The notes below the pieces were generated by a model. The model was not told where the DNA came from. It did no database searches and was given only the letters and a program-made list of their open reading frames with translations. A program made the position numbers and the translations under genes. From G963708235 sp963708235 (GTDB lineage: Bacteria > Actinomycetota > Acidimicrobiia > Spongiisociales > UBA5794), in contig OY970200.1 in NCBI GenBank assembly GCA_963708235.1, forward strand, positions 1,240,001 through 1,304,000: a stretch of 64,000 nucleotides of DNA, given 5' to 3'. Shown in pieces: positions 17,032 through 25,660 of this stretch; position 1 is the first letter of the stretch, and every line of letters begins with the position of its first letter.

Positions 17032-18288
17032 ATGGACTACAACCTGCTCGATGCGCTCGAGCTTCTCGAAAGAGAGAAGGGCGTTCCCGCCGACACGATC
17101 CTCGACGCGCTCGCCAACGCCCTGGTATCGGCGTACAAGCGCACCCCGGGAGCGGCGGAAGAGGCGCGGGTGACCATCGACGCCGACACCGGCGAGATCC
17201 TCGTGTACGGGCAGGAACTCGACGAGGACGGCAACGTCACCAACGAGTGGGAGGACACTCCCGACGATTTCGGGCGGATCGCCGCCCAGACCGCCAAGCA
17301 GGTCATCATGCAGCGTCTCCGTGACGCCAAGCGGGAGCAGGTCTACGACCTGTACGAGGGTCGCGAAGGTGATCTGGTCACCGGGATCGTCCAGCAGTCC
17401 GACCACCGCTACGCCATCCTCGACCTGGGCAATGCCGAGGCGATCATGCCGGCATCCGAGCGCATCCCCTATGAGCGTCTCGAGCGGGGCAATCGGGTCA
17501 AGGCCTATATCCTGGAAGTCCGTGGTGAGGGCAAGGGTCCCCAGATCGTGATCAGCCGGAGCCACCCGGAGTTCATCCGCTCGCTCTTCGAACTCGAGGT
17601 GCCGGAACTGGTCGACGGCGACGTCGAGATCCGCGCCATCGCCCGTGAGCCCGGTCACCGCACCAAGATCGCCGTCGCATCCAACGACCCCAACGTCGAC
17701 CCGGTCGGTGCCTGTGTCGGTGCCCGCGGTTCGCGGGTCCGTCAGGTGGTCAACGAGTTGCGTGGCGAGAAGGTCGACATCGTCGAATGGCGAGATGACC
17801 CCGCTTCGTTCCTCGCCGAGGCGCTGAGCCCGGCGCGGGTCAAAGAGGTACGGCTCGACCACGACGCCCGGATCGCCACGGTGATTGTGCCCGACCACCA
17901 GCTTTCGCTGGCGATCGGCAAGGAGGGCCAGAACGCCCGTCTCGCCGCCCGTCTCACCGGTTTCAAGGTCGACATCCGCTCCGAGAGCCAGGATCTCGGC
18001 CTCGACGCCGAGGAACCCGAGGATGCGCCGGAAACCCGGGAAGAGTCTGCTTCGGAGGAAGCGGTCGCCGAGGTGCCTGCCGCCACCGACGAATCGCCGG
18101 TGCCTGCTGCAGACGATGACGCCGTCGCCGCCGAGGCCGAGGGCGATCAACCGGTAGACGGGACCGAGAGCGATCAACCGGCAGACGAGTCGCCCGCCGG
18201 CGAAGTCGTTGCGGACGAGGCGTCGGCCGGCGAAGCCGTTGCGGACGGGCCACCGGTGGACGAGGCGGAGACGACCCCGGCCGGTTGA
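17032..18288 (+). CDS. nusA: Transcription termination/antitermination factor NusA
   Basis: 418 residues. Order of domains: N-terminal RNA-polymerase-binding domain (to about residue 105), S1 domain (EGDLVTGIVQQSDHRYAILDLG), and two KH domains (GACVGARGSRVRQVVNEL and LAIGKEGQNARLAARLTG). The last ~85 residues are an acidic Ala/Glu/Asp tail with an imperfect internal repeat (GEVVADEASAGEAVADG). ATG 17032 follows AGAGGAACGAG. NusA modulates pausing, termination and antitermination. The ylxR gene (DUF448), often between nusA and infB, is absent; the gap holds only a small hairpin. Confidence 0.95.
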   Translation: MDYNLLDALELLEREKGVPADTILDALANALVSAYKRTPGAAEEARVTIDADTGEILVYGQELDEDGNVTNEWEDTPDDFGRIAAQTAKQVIMQRLRDAKREQVYDLYEGREGDLVTGIVQQSDHRYAILDLGNAEAIMPASERIPYERLERGNRVKAYILEVRGEGKGPQIVISRSHPEFIRSLFELEVPELVDGDVEIRAIAREPGHRTKIAVASNDPNVDPVGACVGARGSRVRQVVNELRGEKVDIVEWRDDPASFLAEALSPARVKEVRLDHDARIATVIVPDHQLSLAIGKEGQNARLAARLTGFKVDIRSESQDLGLDAEEPEDAPETREESASEEAVAEVPAATDESPVPAADDDAVAAEAEGDQPVDGTESDQPADESPAGEVVADEASAGEAVADGPPVDEAETTPAG

Positions 18289-18305
18289 CCCGGATCGGTA
18301 CTTCT

Positions 18306-18323
18306 GACCGGATCGGTCCGGTC
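18306..18323 (+). terminator. Small hairpin between nusA and infB
   Basis: Perfect 7-bp stem (18306-18312 with 18317-18323) around TCGG, followed after 7 bases by ATTTT. It could be a weak terminator or attenuator that lowers read-through from nusA into infB. Confidence 0.4.
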
Positions 18324-18360
18324 CCACAAATTTTAAGATGATGCGAACACGGAGGTGACG

Positions 18361-20565
18361 GTGGCGAAGCAGAGGGTGTACGAACTGGCACGGGAGCTTG
18401 GGCTCGAGTCCAAGGAGGTGCTGGAGCGCGCCCAGGAGCTCGGTATCGAGATCAAGACGGCGTCATCCAGCCTGTCCGAGGATGACATCGCCCTGGTCCG
18501 CCTTTCCTATGACGAAGGCGCCGAACCCGCCGCCACCGCCGATGCCGCCGCCGAGACGGCATCTTCCGATCAGGGTGTATCCGACGATACGCCCCCACCG
18601 AGCGCCGCCGCACCGGTTGCCGCCGCCGAGGAGGCCCCTGTCACCACCCGCTCCGCACCGCCGTCGCCACCGGCAGCTTCCGACCCCGTAGCCGAGGCGC
18701 CGACCCCACCCCCCACCCCGCCGGCCGCCGCCCAGCCGGCCGCTCAGCCAGCTACCCAGACCGATTCGGGACCGAACGGATCGGCACCGGACGACGACCG
18801 GATTCTCACCGTTGTCGCCGGGATCACCGTTGCCGAGTTCGCCCGCCTTGTCGGCGAGCGCACCGGCGAGGTGGTGCACACGCTGATGGGGATGGGTGAG
18901 ATGATCCCCGGGGACGGCGCCATTCCGGTCAAGGCACTCGAACCCATCGCCGAGCACTTCGGGTATCAGATCCTGGTCGAGGACGCCGAGGAGGTGCCCG
19001 AGGACGCCGGGCGCACCCCGCACACGGTCGAGTTCGACGACGATCCGTCCACGCTCCAGATCCGGCCACCCGTGGTCACCGTGATGGGTCACGTCGACCA
19101 CGGCAAGACCCAGCTACTCGACACCATCCGGTCCGCCGATGTCGTCGCTGGTGAGGCCGGTGGGATCACCCAGCACATCGGTGCCTACCAGGTGACCCGC
19201 GACGGCAAGAAGATCACCTTCATCGATACCCCGGGTCATGAGGCGTTCACCGCCCTGCGCGCCCGCGGCGCCGTGGTCACCGACATCGTGGTCATCGTCG
19301 TCGCCGCCGACGACGGGGTGATGCCGCAGACCGCCGAGGCCATCGACCACGCCAAGGCCGCCGGGGTTCCGATCATCGTCGCCATCAACAAGATGGACCT
19401 CGAATCCGCCGATCCCTACAAGGTCCGCGCCGGTCTCACCCAGCACAACATCGTCGTCGAGGATCTCGGTGGCGACGTGGTCGCCGTCGAGCTTTCCGCC
19501 CTCACCGGTGACGGGGTCGAAGACCTGCTCGAGATCATCAATCTGGTGTCCGAGGTCGAGGAGTTCAAGGCGAACCCGTCCGCCAAGGCGGTCGGCACGG
19601 TCATCGAGGCCGAACTCGAGATCGGGCGCGGCCCGCTGGCCACCGTCATCGTCCAGCGTGGAACCCTCAAGCAGGGGGATGCGATCGTGGCGGGTGCGGT
19701 GAGCGGCCGGGTCCGGGCCATGTACGACGAGAACGGCAATCAGCTCAAGTCGGCCCCTCCGAGCACCCCGGTGCTGGTCACCGGTTGGGGCGACGTCCCT
19801 TCGGCGGGCGACATGTTCGAGGCCGTTGCCAACGAACGTACCGCCCGCAAACTGGCCCAGTCCCGCACCGACGAATTGCGGGCCTCCGAGGTCACGGTTC
19901 CGACCTCGACCGAGCGTCTCGGGATCCTGCTCGAGCAGATCCGTACCGCCGGTCATGTCGAGATCAACGTGATTCTCAAGGCCGACGCCCATGGGTCGCT
20001 CGAAGCGCTCCGCGACGCCGTCGCCAAGATCAGCCGCGATGACGGCCGGGTGTCGGTCATCCACGGTGCCGTCGGTGGGATCACCGAGAAGGACATCACG
20101 CTGGCCGACGCATCCAACGCCGTGGTGTACGGCTTCAACGTCCGTCCGGATGCCGGTGCCCGGGCCGCCGCCAAGGCGCGCGGTATCGACATCCGCACCT
20201 TCCAGATCATCTACGAGCTCCTCGACGATCTCGAGTCGCTCCTGGTCGGCGAACTGTCTCCCGACGAGGTGGAGTCCTTCCTCGGGGTCGCCGATGTGCG
20301 TGCCACTTTCCGTGCGCCGCGTTTCGGGACCATCGCCGGGTGTTATGTCACCGAGGGTGCGATCAACCGCAACGCCCGGGCCCGCCTGGTTCGCGATGGC
20401 GTCGTCGTCCACGATGGGAAGATCGGTTCGCTCCGTCGCTTCAAGGACGATGTGGCCACGGTCAACGCCGGATTCGAATGCGGTATCGCTTTCGAGAACT
20501 TCCGTGACATCAAAGAAGGAGACACCATCGAGTCCTACGTGGTCCGGGAGGTCGCCCGGACCTGA
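18361..20565 (+). CDS. infB: Translation initiation factor IF-2
   Basis: 734 residues from GTG 18361, five bases after GGAGG; GTG 18355 is possible but overlaps that site. The N-terminal domain begins VAKQRVYELARELGLESKEV, typical of IF-2. An Ala/Pro-rich linker occupies about residues 55-140 and is much shorter than in Streptomyces. The G domain has G1 GHVDHGKT near 245, IDTPGHEAFTALRARG, NKMD and SALTGDG. Domains II-IV follow, including LKADAHGSLEALRDA and the C-terminal EGAINRNARARLVRDG. IF-2 is the GTPase that brings initiator tRNA to the ribosome. The next gene starts two bases after the stop. Confidence 0.96.
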   Translation: MAKQRVYELARELGLESKEVLERAQELGIEIKTASSSLSEDDIALVRLSYDEGAEPAATADAAAETASSDQGVSDDTPPPSAAAPVAAAEEAPVTTRSAPPSPPAASDPVAEAPTPPPTPPAAAQPAAQPATQTDSGPNGSAPDDDRILTVVAGITVAEFARLVGERTGEVVHTLMGMGEMIPGDGAIPVKALEPIAEHFGYQILVEDAEEVPEDAGRTPHTVEFDDDPSTLQIRPPVVTVMGHVDHGKTQLLDTIRSADVVAGEAGGITQHIGAYQVTRDGKKITFIDTPGHEAFTALRARGAVVTDIVVIVVAADDGVMPQTAEAIDHAKAAGVPIIVAINKMDLESADPYKVRAGLTQHNIVVEDLGGDVVAVELSALTGDGVEDLLEIINLVSEVEEFKANPSAKAVGTVIEAELEIGRGPLATVIVQRGTLKQGDAIVAGAVSGRVRAMYDENGNQLKSAPPSTPVLVTGWGDVPSAGDMFEAVANERTARKLAQSRTDELRASEVTVPTSTERLGILLEQIRTAGHVEINVILKADAHGSLEALRDAVAKISRDDGRVSVIHGAVGGITEKDITLADASNAVVYGFNVRPDAGARAAAKARGIDIRTFQIIYELLDDLESLLVGELSPDEVESFLGVADVRATFRAPRFGTIAGCYVTEGAINRNARARLVRDGVVVHDGKIGSLRRFKDDVATVNAGFECGIAFENFRDIKEGDTIESYVVREVART

Positions 20566-20567
20566 CG

Positions 20568-20861
20568 ATGTTCGTTGCCGCCGTCCGGATCGAACTCCGT
20601 CTGCGTGGGGTGCAGTCGCTCAAAGAGAAGCGGCACGTAGTCAAGTCGCTCAGTGCCGGTCTCATCGAGCGGTTCGGCGTCGCCGTGTCGGAGGTCGACG
20701 ATCAGGACAAGTGGCAGAAGGCGGTGCTCGGTGTCGCCGCGGTGGCGCCCCAGTCCGCCCGGCTCACCCAGGTGCTCCATCGAATCGAGCGATACCTCGA
20801 TGCGCAGACCGAGAGCGAGGTGCTCCGCATCTCGACCACCTATCTGGAACGTCCCGAATGA
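20568..20861 (+). CDS. ylxP: DUF503 family protein (YlxP)
   Basis: 97 residues, the usual DUF503 length. The family core is obvious: VAAVRIELRLRGVQSLKEKRHVVKSL at the start, then RFGVAVSEVDDQDKWQKAVLGVA. These small ferredoxin-like-fold proteins are encoded between infB and rbfA in many bacteria; a role in RNA or ribosome biogenesis is presumed but the activity is unknown. It begins two bases after infB and so is probably translationally coupled. Confidence 0.9.
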   Translation: MFVAAVRIELRLRGVQSLKEKRHVVKSLSAGLIERFGVAVSEVDDQDKWQKAVLGVAAVAPQSARLTQVLHRIERYLDAQTESEVLRISTTYLERPE

Positions 20862-20895
20862 ACGGTGACGGTTCCTCGCCCGATTGGACCCCCAG

Positions 20896-20955
20896 GCCAG
20901 ATATGACCAGCCCAGACATGACCAGCCCAGACATGACCAGGCCAGATACGAGCAG
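20896..20955. repeat. Four tandem 15-bp repeats upstream of rbfA
   Basis: Units at 20896-20910, 20911-20925, 20926-20940 and 20941-20955; the middle two are identical (CCCAGACATGACCAG) and the outer two differ at a few positions. They fill the gap between ylxP and the proposed rbfA start. The rbfA frame is open through the repeat and would read RYDQP/RHDQP pentapeptides if translation began further upstream. Confidence 0.85.
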
Positions 20956-20961
20956 ACTGGT

Positions 20962-21435
20962 ATGAGCAATCCAGGCACCTCCAGGATGCGGAAGGTCAAC
21001 GAGCTGCTGCGTGAGGTGATCGCCGAAGAGGTGACCCTGCTCAAGGATCCGCGCATCGGCTTCCTGACCATCACCGGTGTCGACACGTCGCCGGATCTGC
21101 GCCGCGCCACCGTCTTCTACTCGGTGCTGGGCGACGACGAGGTCAAGGAGTCGACCGCCGTGGCGCTCGAATATGCGGCGCCGCGTCTGCAGGGCCGACT
21201 TGCCGGCCAGGTTCGGCTCAAGTTCACCCCGCGGCTGAGCTTCGAGGTCGACCCGGCGATCGACACCGGTCTGCGGATGGGGAAGATCCTCCACGAGATC
21301 GATCAGGAACGCACCGACCAGGACCCCGCCGATCCCGCCGCCGACCCCGTCGACCCGGCCGACTCCGTCGATCCCGCCGGCACCGTTGCGGACCCGGCCG
21401 ATGCCGCTGGCCCGGCCGATCCGGAGGGATCATGA
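20962..21435 (+). CDS. rbfA: 30S ribosome-binding factor A
   Basis: 157 residues from ATG 20962; the ribosome-binding site is weak, perhaps because the tandem repeat has displaced it. An upstream start near 20884 would add 26 low-complexity residues. The KH-like RbfA domain covers residues 8-105: RMRKVNELLREVIAEEVTLLKDPR, FLTITGVDTSPDLRRATVFYSVLG and FTPRLSFEVDPAIDTGLRM. The last ~45 residues are an acidic Asp-Pro-Ala tail (DPADP-type repeats), unlike standard RbfA. RbfA helps 16S rRNA 5'-end maturation. The stop overlaps the next gene by ATGA. Confidence 0.92.
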   Translation: MSNPGTSRMRKVNELLREVIAEEVTLLKDPRIGFLTITGVDTSPDLRRATVFYSVLGDDEVKESTAVALEYAAPRLQGRLAGQVRLKFTPRLSFEVDPAIDTGLRMGKILHEIDQERTDQDPADPAADPVDPADSVDPAGTVADPADAAGPADPEGS

Positions 21436-22421
21436 GCGTCGACGAACCGACGTCCCCACCGGTCGGGGCGGGGGGAATCGATGCGGTGGTGAGGACGCTC
21501 GGCGCAACCGGGTCGTTCGTCGTCGCCGGACATGTCGGTCCCGATGGAGATGCGCTCGGCTCGATGATGGCCCTGGCCCGCGCCGGGACTGCCGCCGGGA
21601 AGACCACCGTGGCGACCTTCGGGGAACCGTTCGTGGTCTCCAAACAGATCAGATTTCTCGCCGACGAACGGCTGGTGACGGTCTCGGCGGTCCCCACCCC
21701 GATCGACATGCTCGTCGTGGTCGACTGCGGTGATCGGAGTCGCCTCGGGAGCGCCGCCGTCCTCGCCGATGCGGCGGCGGTGGTGGTGGTCATCGACCAC
21801 CACCGGACCAACACCGGCTTCGGCGACGTCACCTGGATCGATCCCGATGCCAGCTCGACCGCCGAGATGGTCCATCAGGTGATCACCCGGCTGGGATGGC
21901 CGATCGATACCGTCACCGCCACGGCGCTCTATACCGGGATCGTGACCGACACCGGTCGCTTCCAGTACTCGGCGACCGGCCCTTCCACCCATCGTGTCGC
22001 CGCCGATCTGCTCGAAGCCGGTGTCCAGCCCGACGAGGTCGGGCAACGGGTGTTCGAGGAAGCCCCGTTCGGTTACCTCGGGCTTGCCGGACAGGTGCTC
22101 TCCAGGACCAGCCTCGACGAGGAGCTCCATCTGGTGTGGTCGACCCTTCGCCTCGAGGATCTGAAGAAGGCCGGGGTGTCCTACGAGGAGGCCGATGGGC
22201 TGATCGACCTGATCCGCATCGCCGAGGAGGCCGAGGTCGCCTGTCTGCTCCGCGAGCTCGGGGAGCACCGAACCAAGGGAAGCCTCCGCTCCCGGGGTCG
22301 CATCGATGTCGGGTCGGCCGCCGCCAAGCTGGGCGGCGGGGGTCACCACAACGCCGCCGGATTCACCCTCGATGCGCCGGTCGACGCCGCCATCGAGATG
22401 GTGCGTGACGCCCTGCGATGA
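21432..22421 (+). CDS. nrnA: DHH/DHHA1 phosphoesterase, NrnA-type nanoRNase/pAp phosphatase
   Basis: 329 residues. DHH-family motifs: GHVGPDGDALGS (motif I), VDCGD (motif II), IDHHRTN (motif III, the DHH triad), DTGRFQYS (motif IV) and the DHHA1 glycine motif GGGGHHNAAGF near the C-terminus. Enzymes of this group degrade very short RNAs and 3'-phosphoadenosine 5'-phosphate. In actinobacteria the gene regularly lies between rbfA and truB, as here, with 4-base ATGA overlaps on both sides. The exact substrate (nanoRNA, pAp or cyclic dinucleotide products) cannot be fixed from sequence. Confidence 0.9.
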   Translation: MSVDEPTSPPVGAGGIDAVVRTLGATGSFVVAGHVGPDGDALGSMMALARAGTAAGKTTVATFGEPFVVSKQIRFLADERLVTVSAVPTPIDMLVVVDCGDRSRLGSAAVLADAAAVVVVIDHHRTNTGFGDVTWIDPDASSTAEMVHQVITRLGWPIDTVTATALYTGIVTDTGRFQYSATGPSTHRVAADLLEAGVQPDEVGQRVFEEAPFGYLGLAGQVLSRTSLDEELHLVWSTLRLEDLKKAGVSYEEADGLIDLIRIAEEAEVACLLRELGEHRTKGSLRSRGRIDVGSAAAKLGGGGHHNAAGFTLDAPVDAAIEMVRDALR

Positions 22422-23323
22422 GCGATGTCCTCCCCGCCGGGTTTCTCCTCGTCGACAAGCCCGCGGGCTGGACCTCCCACGATGTCGTCGCCAAGGTCCG
22501 CAATCTTGCCCGGATCAAGAAGGTCGGTCACGCCGGAACGCTCGATCCGATGGCGACCGGGCTGCTGGTCCTGGCGCTGGGCCGGGCGACCCGGTTGCTC
22601 CGCTTCGTCCAGGACGGAGCCAAGGAGTACGTCGCCACCGCCTGTTTCGGCGTGGCCACCGACTCGCTCGACGCCGATGGCGCCGTATTGTCCCGTCACC
22701 CGCTCCCGGTCGGTGCCGAGCAACTCGAGGCGGCCATGCGCCGCTTCGTCGGCGAGATCTCCCAGGTGCCGCCGATGGTGTCGGCCCGCAAGATCGGCGG
22801 TCGCCGTCTCTACGAACTGGCGCGGGAAGGCACCGAGGTCGAGCGTGAGGCCCGGCAGGTCACCATCTTCGAATGCGAGCTGCTCGATCTTGCGCCTTCC
22901 GACTATCCCGAGGTCACCTTTCGGGTGGTGTGTTCGAGCGGCACCTATGTCCGCACCCTCGCCGACGACCTGGCGCAGAGTTTCGGCGGCCACGCCCATC
23001 TCACCGCACTGAGAAGAACCCGCAACGGCCGTCTCGAGGTGGAGGCCGCACACCGCATCGAAGATCTGGTGGAGCTGGCGGCCGTCGATCGACTCTCGGA
23101 GGCGGTGATCTCGATCGGCGACGGGCTCCCCGAGGTGCCGGCCGTGGTGATCGATGCCGACTCGGTAGCGGCGGTACGCAACGGTGTGCCCTTCCCGCAG
23201 AGTGTGTTCGACACCGGTACCCCCGACCAGGGGCTGGTGCGGGTGGTGGCGCCCGACGGGGAACTGCTGGCGTTGTACCGCATGTCCGGAGCCGCACTGC
23301 GCCCCGAGGTGGTTCTCGGATGA
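22418..23323 (+). CDS. truB: tRNA pseudouridine(55) synthase TruB
   Basis: 301 residues. TruB makes pseudouridine 55 in the T-loop of tRNAs. The catalytic aspartate is in HAGTLDPMATGLLVLALG (near residue 44). Other family segments are LVDKPAGWTSHDVV, VPPMVSARKIGGRRLYELAREG and CSSGTYVRTLADDLA, with a PUA-like C-terminal domain. ATG 22418 overlaps the nrnA stop, and the stop overlaps the ribF start. The whole rbfA-nrnA-truB-ribF run is translationally coupled. Confidence 0.95.
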   Translation: MSDVLPAGFLLVDKPAGWTSHDVVAKVRNLARIKKVGHAGTLDPMATGLLVLALGRATRLLRFVQDGAKEYVATACFGVATDSLDADGAVLSRHPLPVGAEQLEAAMRRFVGEISQVPPMVSARKIGGRRLYELAREGTEVEREARQVTIFECELLDLAPSDYPEVTFRVVCSSGTYVRTLADDLAQSFGGHAHLTALRRTRNGRLEVEAAHRIEDLVELAAVDRLSEAVISIGDGLPEVPAVVIDADSVAAVRNGVPFPQSVFDTGTPDQGLVRVVAPDGELLALYRMSGAALRPEVVLG

Positions 23324-24285
23324 GGGTGCTCGACGGTCCGCATCAGGAATGGCCATCGCTCGAGGCCCCGACCGCCGTCACCATCGGGGTTTACGACGGG
23401 GTCCATCTCGGTCATCGCCATGTCATCACCACGCTGGCCGACCGGGCAGCCGCCGACGGTCTCCTGGTCACGGTGGTGACCTTCCGCCAGCATCCGGCGA
23501 CGTTGCTCGCCCCGGATCGGGTGCCGCCGCAGCTCACCACCATCGACCAGCGGCTGGAACGTTTCGCCGCCGCCGGAGTCGACGTGGTGGCGTTGCTCGA
23601 CTTCGACGAGTCGCTGCGACGTCTCAGCGCCGAGACGTTTGTCGAAGATGTCCTCGTCGCCGGATTGCAGCCGCGGCTGATCGCCGTCGGGGAGGACTTC
23701 CGCTTCGGGTTTCGCCAGCAGGGCGACGTCGCCCTGCTGGAACGGATGGGCACGGGCCATGGCTTCTCGGTGGTTCCGGTCCCACTGGTGGGGTCTTCGC
23801 CGGAATCAGGTGGGGTTCCCTATTCGGCGACCGCGGCCAGAACCGCCCTCGGTCGGGGCGATCTCGACACCGTGTCCGCCATCCTGGGACGACCGTTCCA
23901 GGTCTGTGCCGAGGTGGTGGCCGGTGACGGCCGCGGGCGCGGCATCGGGTTCCCCACCGCCAATCTCGGACTGGCCCCGCACCAGGCGGTCCCTCGTCAC
24001 GGGGTCTATGCGGTCCGGGCACGCATCGGCAACGGTGCAGCCGGATCGGAGATGATGCCCGGCGTGGCCAACGTGGGCGTCCGGCCCACCTTTGGTGGCT
24101 CGGCCGAGGTGATCGAGGTCCATCTGCTGGACATCGATCTTCCGCTGTACGGCGAGATGTTGTGTGTGGACTTCGTCGCCCGGGTGCGCGACGAGCAGCG
24201 ATTCGACGGGATCGAGGCGCTGGTGGCCCAGATCGGGCGGGATGTCGGGACGGCGCGCCGGCTGCTCGACGGCCCGGCGGACTAG
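23320..24285 (+). CDS. ribF: Bifunctional riboflavin kinase/FMN adenylyltransferase
   Basis: 321 residues. RibF converts riboflavin to FMN and then FAD. The N-terminal FAD-synthetase half has the nucleotidyltransferase motif TIGVYDGVHLGHRHVI and GEDFRFGFRQQGD; the C-terminal riboflavin-kinase half has GRGIGFPTANL, HGVYAVRARIG and PGVANVGVRPTFGG. ATG 23320 overlaps the truB stop by ATGA. The stop lies inside the first of two 16-bp direct repeats that also contain the stop of the convergent rhodanese gene. Confidence 0.95.
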   Translation: MRVLDGPHQEWPSLEAPTAVTIGVYDGVHLGHRHVITTLADRAAADGLLVTVVTFRQHPATLLAPDRVPPQLTTIDQRLERFAAAGVDVVALLDFDESLRRLSAETFVEDVLVAGLQPRLIAVGEDFRFGFRQQGDVALLERMGTGHGFSVVPVPLVGSSPESGGVPYSATAARTALGRGDLDTVSAILGRPFQVCAEVVAGDGRGRGIGFPTANLGLAPHQAVPRHGVYAVRARIGNGAAGSEMMPGVANVGVRPTFGGSAEVIEVHLLDIDLPLYGEMLCVDFVARVRDEQRFDGIEALVAQIGRDVGTARRLLDGPAD

Positions 24286-24307
24286 GGAGCCGGCGGACTA
24301 GGGAGCC
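24276..24307. repeat. Two direct 16-bp repeats holding convergent stop codons
   Basis: The 16-mer GGCGGACTAGGGAGCC occurs at 24276-24291 and again at 24292-24307. Its CTAG is a stop on both strands: the first copy ends ribF (24283-24285) and the second ends the minus-strand rhodanese gene (24298-24300). A short duplication at the 3' ends is the simplest explanation. Confidence 0.75.
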
Positions 24308-24639
24308 GGCGGCTCGACCGGGAGGTCGGCCTCCGCCCAGGCGAGGATCCCGCCGGCGATGTTGGAGATGTCCTCGAAACCGACCTGCTGGATCAGCGCA
24401 TTGACCACCGAACCGGAGCGGTTCCCCGACCGGCACAACACGATGATCTCCTCGGCCGGGTCGAGCTCGGTGTACCAGTCGTTGATGGTCGACATCGGGC
24501 GGAGCTCGGTGCCGGGGACATGCGACTCGTCCCACTCGTTCTGCTCGCGCACGTCGATGAGCCGTACCCCACGCTCCAGCATGCGGGCGGCTTCTTCGAC
24601 GGTGACGGTGGGGACCTCGGGTCGCACGGGTGGCAGCAC
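24298..24639 (-). CDS. Single-domain rhodanese-like protein
   Basis: 113 residues, one rhodanese domain. It has LIDVREQNEWDESHVPGTEL and the active-site loop CRSGNRSG, whose six-residue form with the cysteine intact suits sulfur-carrying rhodaneses rather than phosphatases. The C-terminal segment GFEDISNIAGGILAWAEADLPV is also typical. It transfers or carries persulfide sulfur in the cytoplasm; the partner is unknown. GTG 24639 starts it; the divergent RidA gene begins 50 bases away, so both promoters must lie in that short gap. Confidence 0.88.
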   Translation of the reverse strand: MLPPVRPEVPTVTVEEAARMLERGVRLIDVREQNEWDESHVPGTELRPMSTINDWYTELDPAEEIIVLCRSGNRSGSVVNALIQQVGFEDISNIAGGILAWAEADLPVEPPAP

Positions 24640-24689
24640 GTCTCAGACGATAGTGGTTGCCGCAACCACGGCCGGGTACTCTCCGGCGG

Positions 24690-25082
24690 ATGCGCCCCTC
24701 GGTCAGTTCCGCATCGCCCTACGAGGCTCGGTATGGCTTCTCCAGGGCGCTCCGCATCGGTGACCGGGTGCTGGTGGCGGGTACGGCGCCGGTACCACCA
24801 CCTGGCGAGCCCGTGGCGGCGAGCGCCCACGATCAGATGTTGCGGTGTGGCGCCATCGCCACGGAGGCGCTCGCTCAACTCGGTGCCGGCGTCGACGACG
24901 TGGTGCGAACCCGGATGTTCATCACCGACCCGGCGGTGGCGGACGAGGTGGGGGAGGCGCACCGGGTCGTGTTCGGATCCGCCATGCCCACGGCGACCAT
25001 GGTGGTGGTGGCGGCCCTGCTCGATCCGGCGTGGCTGGTCGAGATCGAGGTCGAAGCGGTCCTTCCCGGACATGGCGAATAG
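24690..25082 (+). CDS. RidA family (YjgF/YER057c/UK114) protein
   Basis: 130 residues from ATG 24690. The family fold is recognisable: YGFSRALRIGDRVLVAGTAP, then RCGAIATEALAQLGAGVDDVVRTRMFITD, HRVVFGSAMPTATMVVVAALLDPAWLVEIEVEAVLP. RidA enzymes deaminate reactive enamine/imine intermediates from amino-acid metabolism; more distant members have other or unknown roles, and this one is closer to the broad family than to archetypal RidA. No operon partner lies downstream; rpsO has its own promoter. Confidence 0.82.
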   Translation: MRPSVSSASPYEARYGFSRALRIGDRVLVAGTAPVPPPGEPVAASAHDQMLRCGAIATEALAQLGAGVDDVVRTRMFITDPAVADEVGEAHRVVFGSAMPTATMVVVAALLDPAWLVEIEVEAVLPGHGE

Positions 25083-25145
25083 AGCGATCCGGTCGAGCGG
25101 CTAGAGTTGGCGGCACGGCTCCGCCCGGTGCACATCGGGACCTGG

Positions 25146-25173
25146 TTGGAGGTGTCCACGGACGTGGTACACT
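25146..25173 (+). promoter_or_regulatory. Probable rpsO promoter
   Basis: TTGGAG (25146-25151), a 16-base spacer and TACACT (25168-25173) resemble a housekeeping sigma promoter. Transcription would start near 25180, giving a leader of about 48 bases before the GTG start of rpsO. Confidence 0.5.
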
Positions 25174-25227
25174 TTCATCTCGGACAGTCGTCCGCCCCTA
25201 TTTCGTCGCGAAGGAAAACGCTCTGTC

Positions 25228-25485
25228 GTGAAGGACACGAAGACCATCATCGAAGAGTTCGGTACGCACGAGACCGACACCGGTTCGCCGGAGGTCCAGG
25301 TCGCACTGCTCACCGAGCGGATCACCCACCTCACCGAACATCTGCGGTCCAACAAGAAGGACCACCATGGTCGGCGGGGGCTCCTCATGATGGTGGGTAA
25401 GCGCCGACGACTTCTTGCCTATCTCCGCGATCAAGACGTGGAGAGGTACCGTTCCCTCATCGCCAGGCTTGGCCTGCGCCGATGA
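25228..25485 (+). CDS. rpsO: 30S ribosomal protein S15
   Basis: 85 residues, slightly shorter than the usual 89. S15 signatures are HETDTGSPEVQVALLTERITHL, followed by HLRSNKKDHHGRRGLLMMVGKRRRLLAYL. It binds the central domain of 16S rRNA early in 30S assembly. GTG 25228 follows GAAGGAAA. A strong hairpin 9 bases past the stop separates it from pnp, although rpsO-pnp is a classic pair. Confidence 0.97.
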   Translation: MKDTKTIIEEFGTHETDTGSPEVQVALLTERITHLTEHLRSNKKDHHGRRGLLMMVGKRRRLLAYLRDQDVERYRSLIARLGLRR

Positions 25486-25493
25486 CCTGAGAT

Positions 25494-25519
25494 GAAGGCG
25501 GCCGTCAACGGCCGCCTTC
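25494..25519 (+). terminator. rpsO terminator
   Basis: Perfect 11-bp stem (25494-25504 with 25509-25519) with a TCAA loop, followed by TCTGATAT. Some read-through into pnp is likely, as in other bacteria. Confidence 0.78.
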
Positions 25520-25532
25520 TCTGATATACGAC

Positions 25533-25640
25533 GAGGAGGCCCACCCCCAGTTGTCAGTGGCCGACGTTCACCCCCCTCCTGCAGAGATTCTGCTCGCAGA
25601 TGGTTGAGCCTCGACGACTGCCAATTGGGCCAGCCTCCTC
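25533..25640 (+). promoter_or_regulatory. Foldable 5' leader of pnp
   Basis: GAGGAGGC (25533-25540) pairs with GCCTCCTC (25633-25640), enclosing about 90 bases, and further short complementary blocks lie inside. Long leader hairpins upstream of pnp are cut by RNase III for autoregulation in other bacteria; the same role here is inference. Confidence 0.35.
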
Positions 25641-25660
25641 CACAATCGAAGGAGACACGT

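Noticed and set aside
17059..17067. GAG-CTT-CTC in nusA as a fourth frameshift site
   Set aside because: The nusA frame continues correctly through it (ALELLEREKG), so no shift is needed. A similar intact GAG-CTT-CCC lies at 41212 in the ATPase gene.
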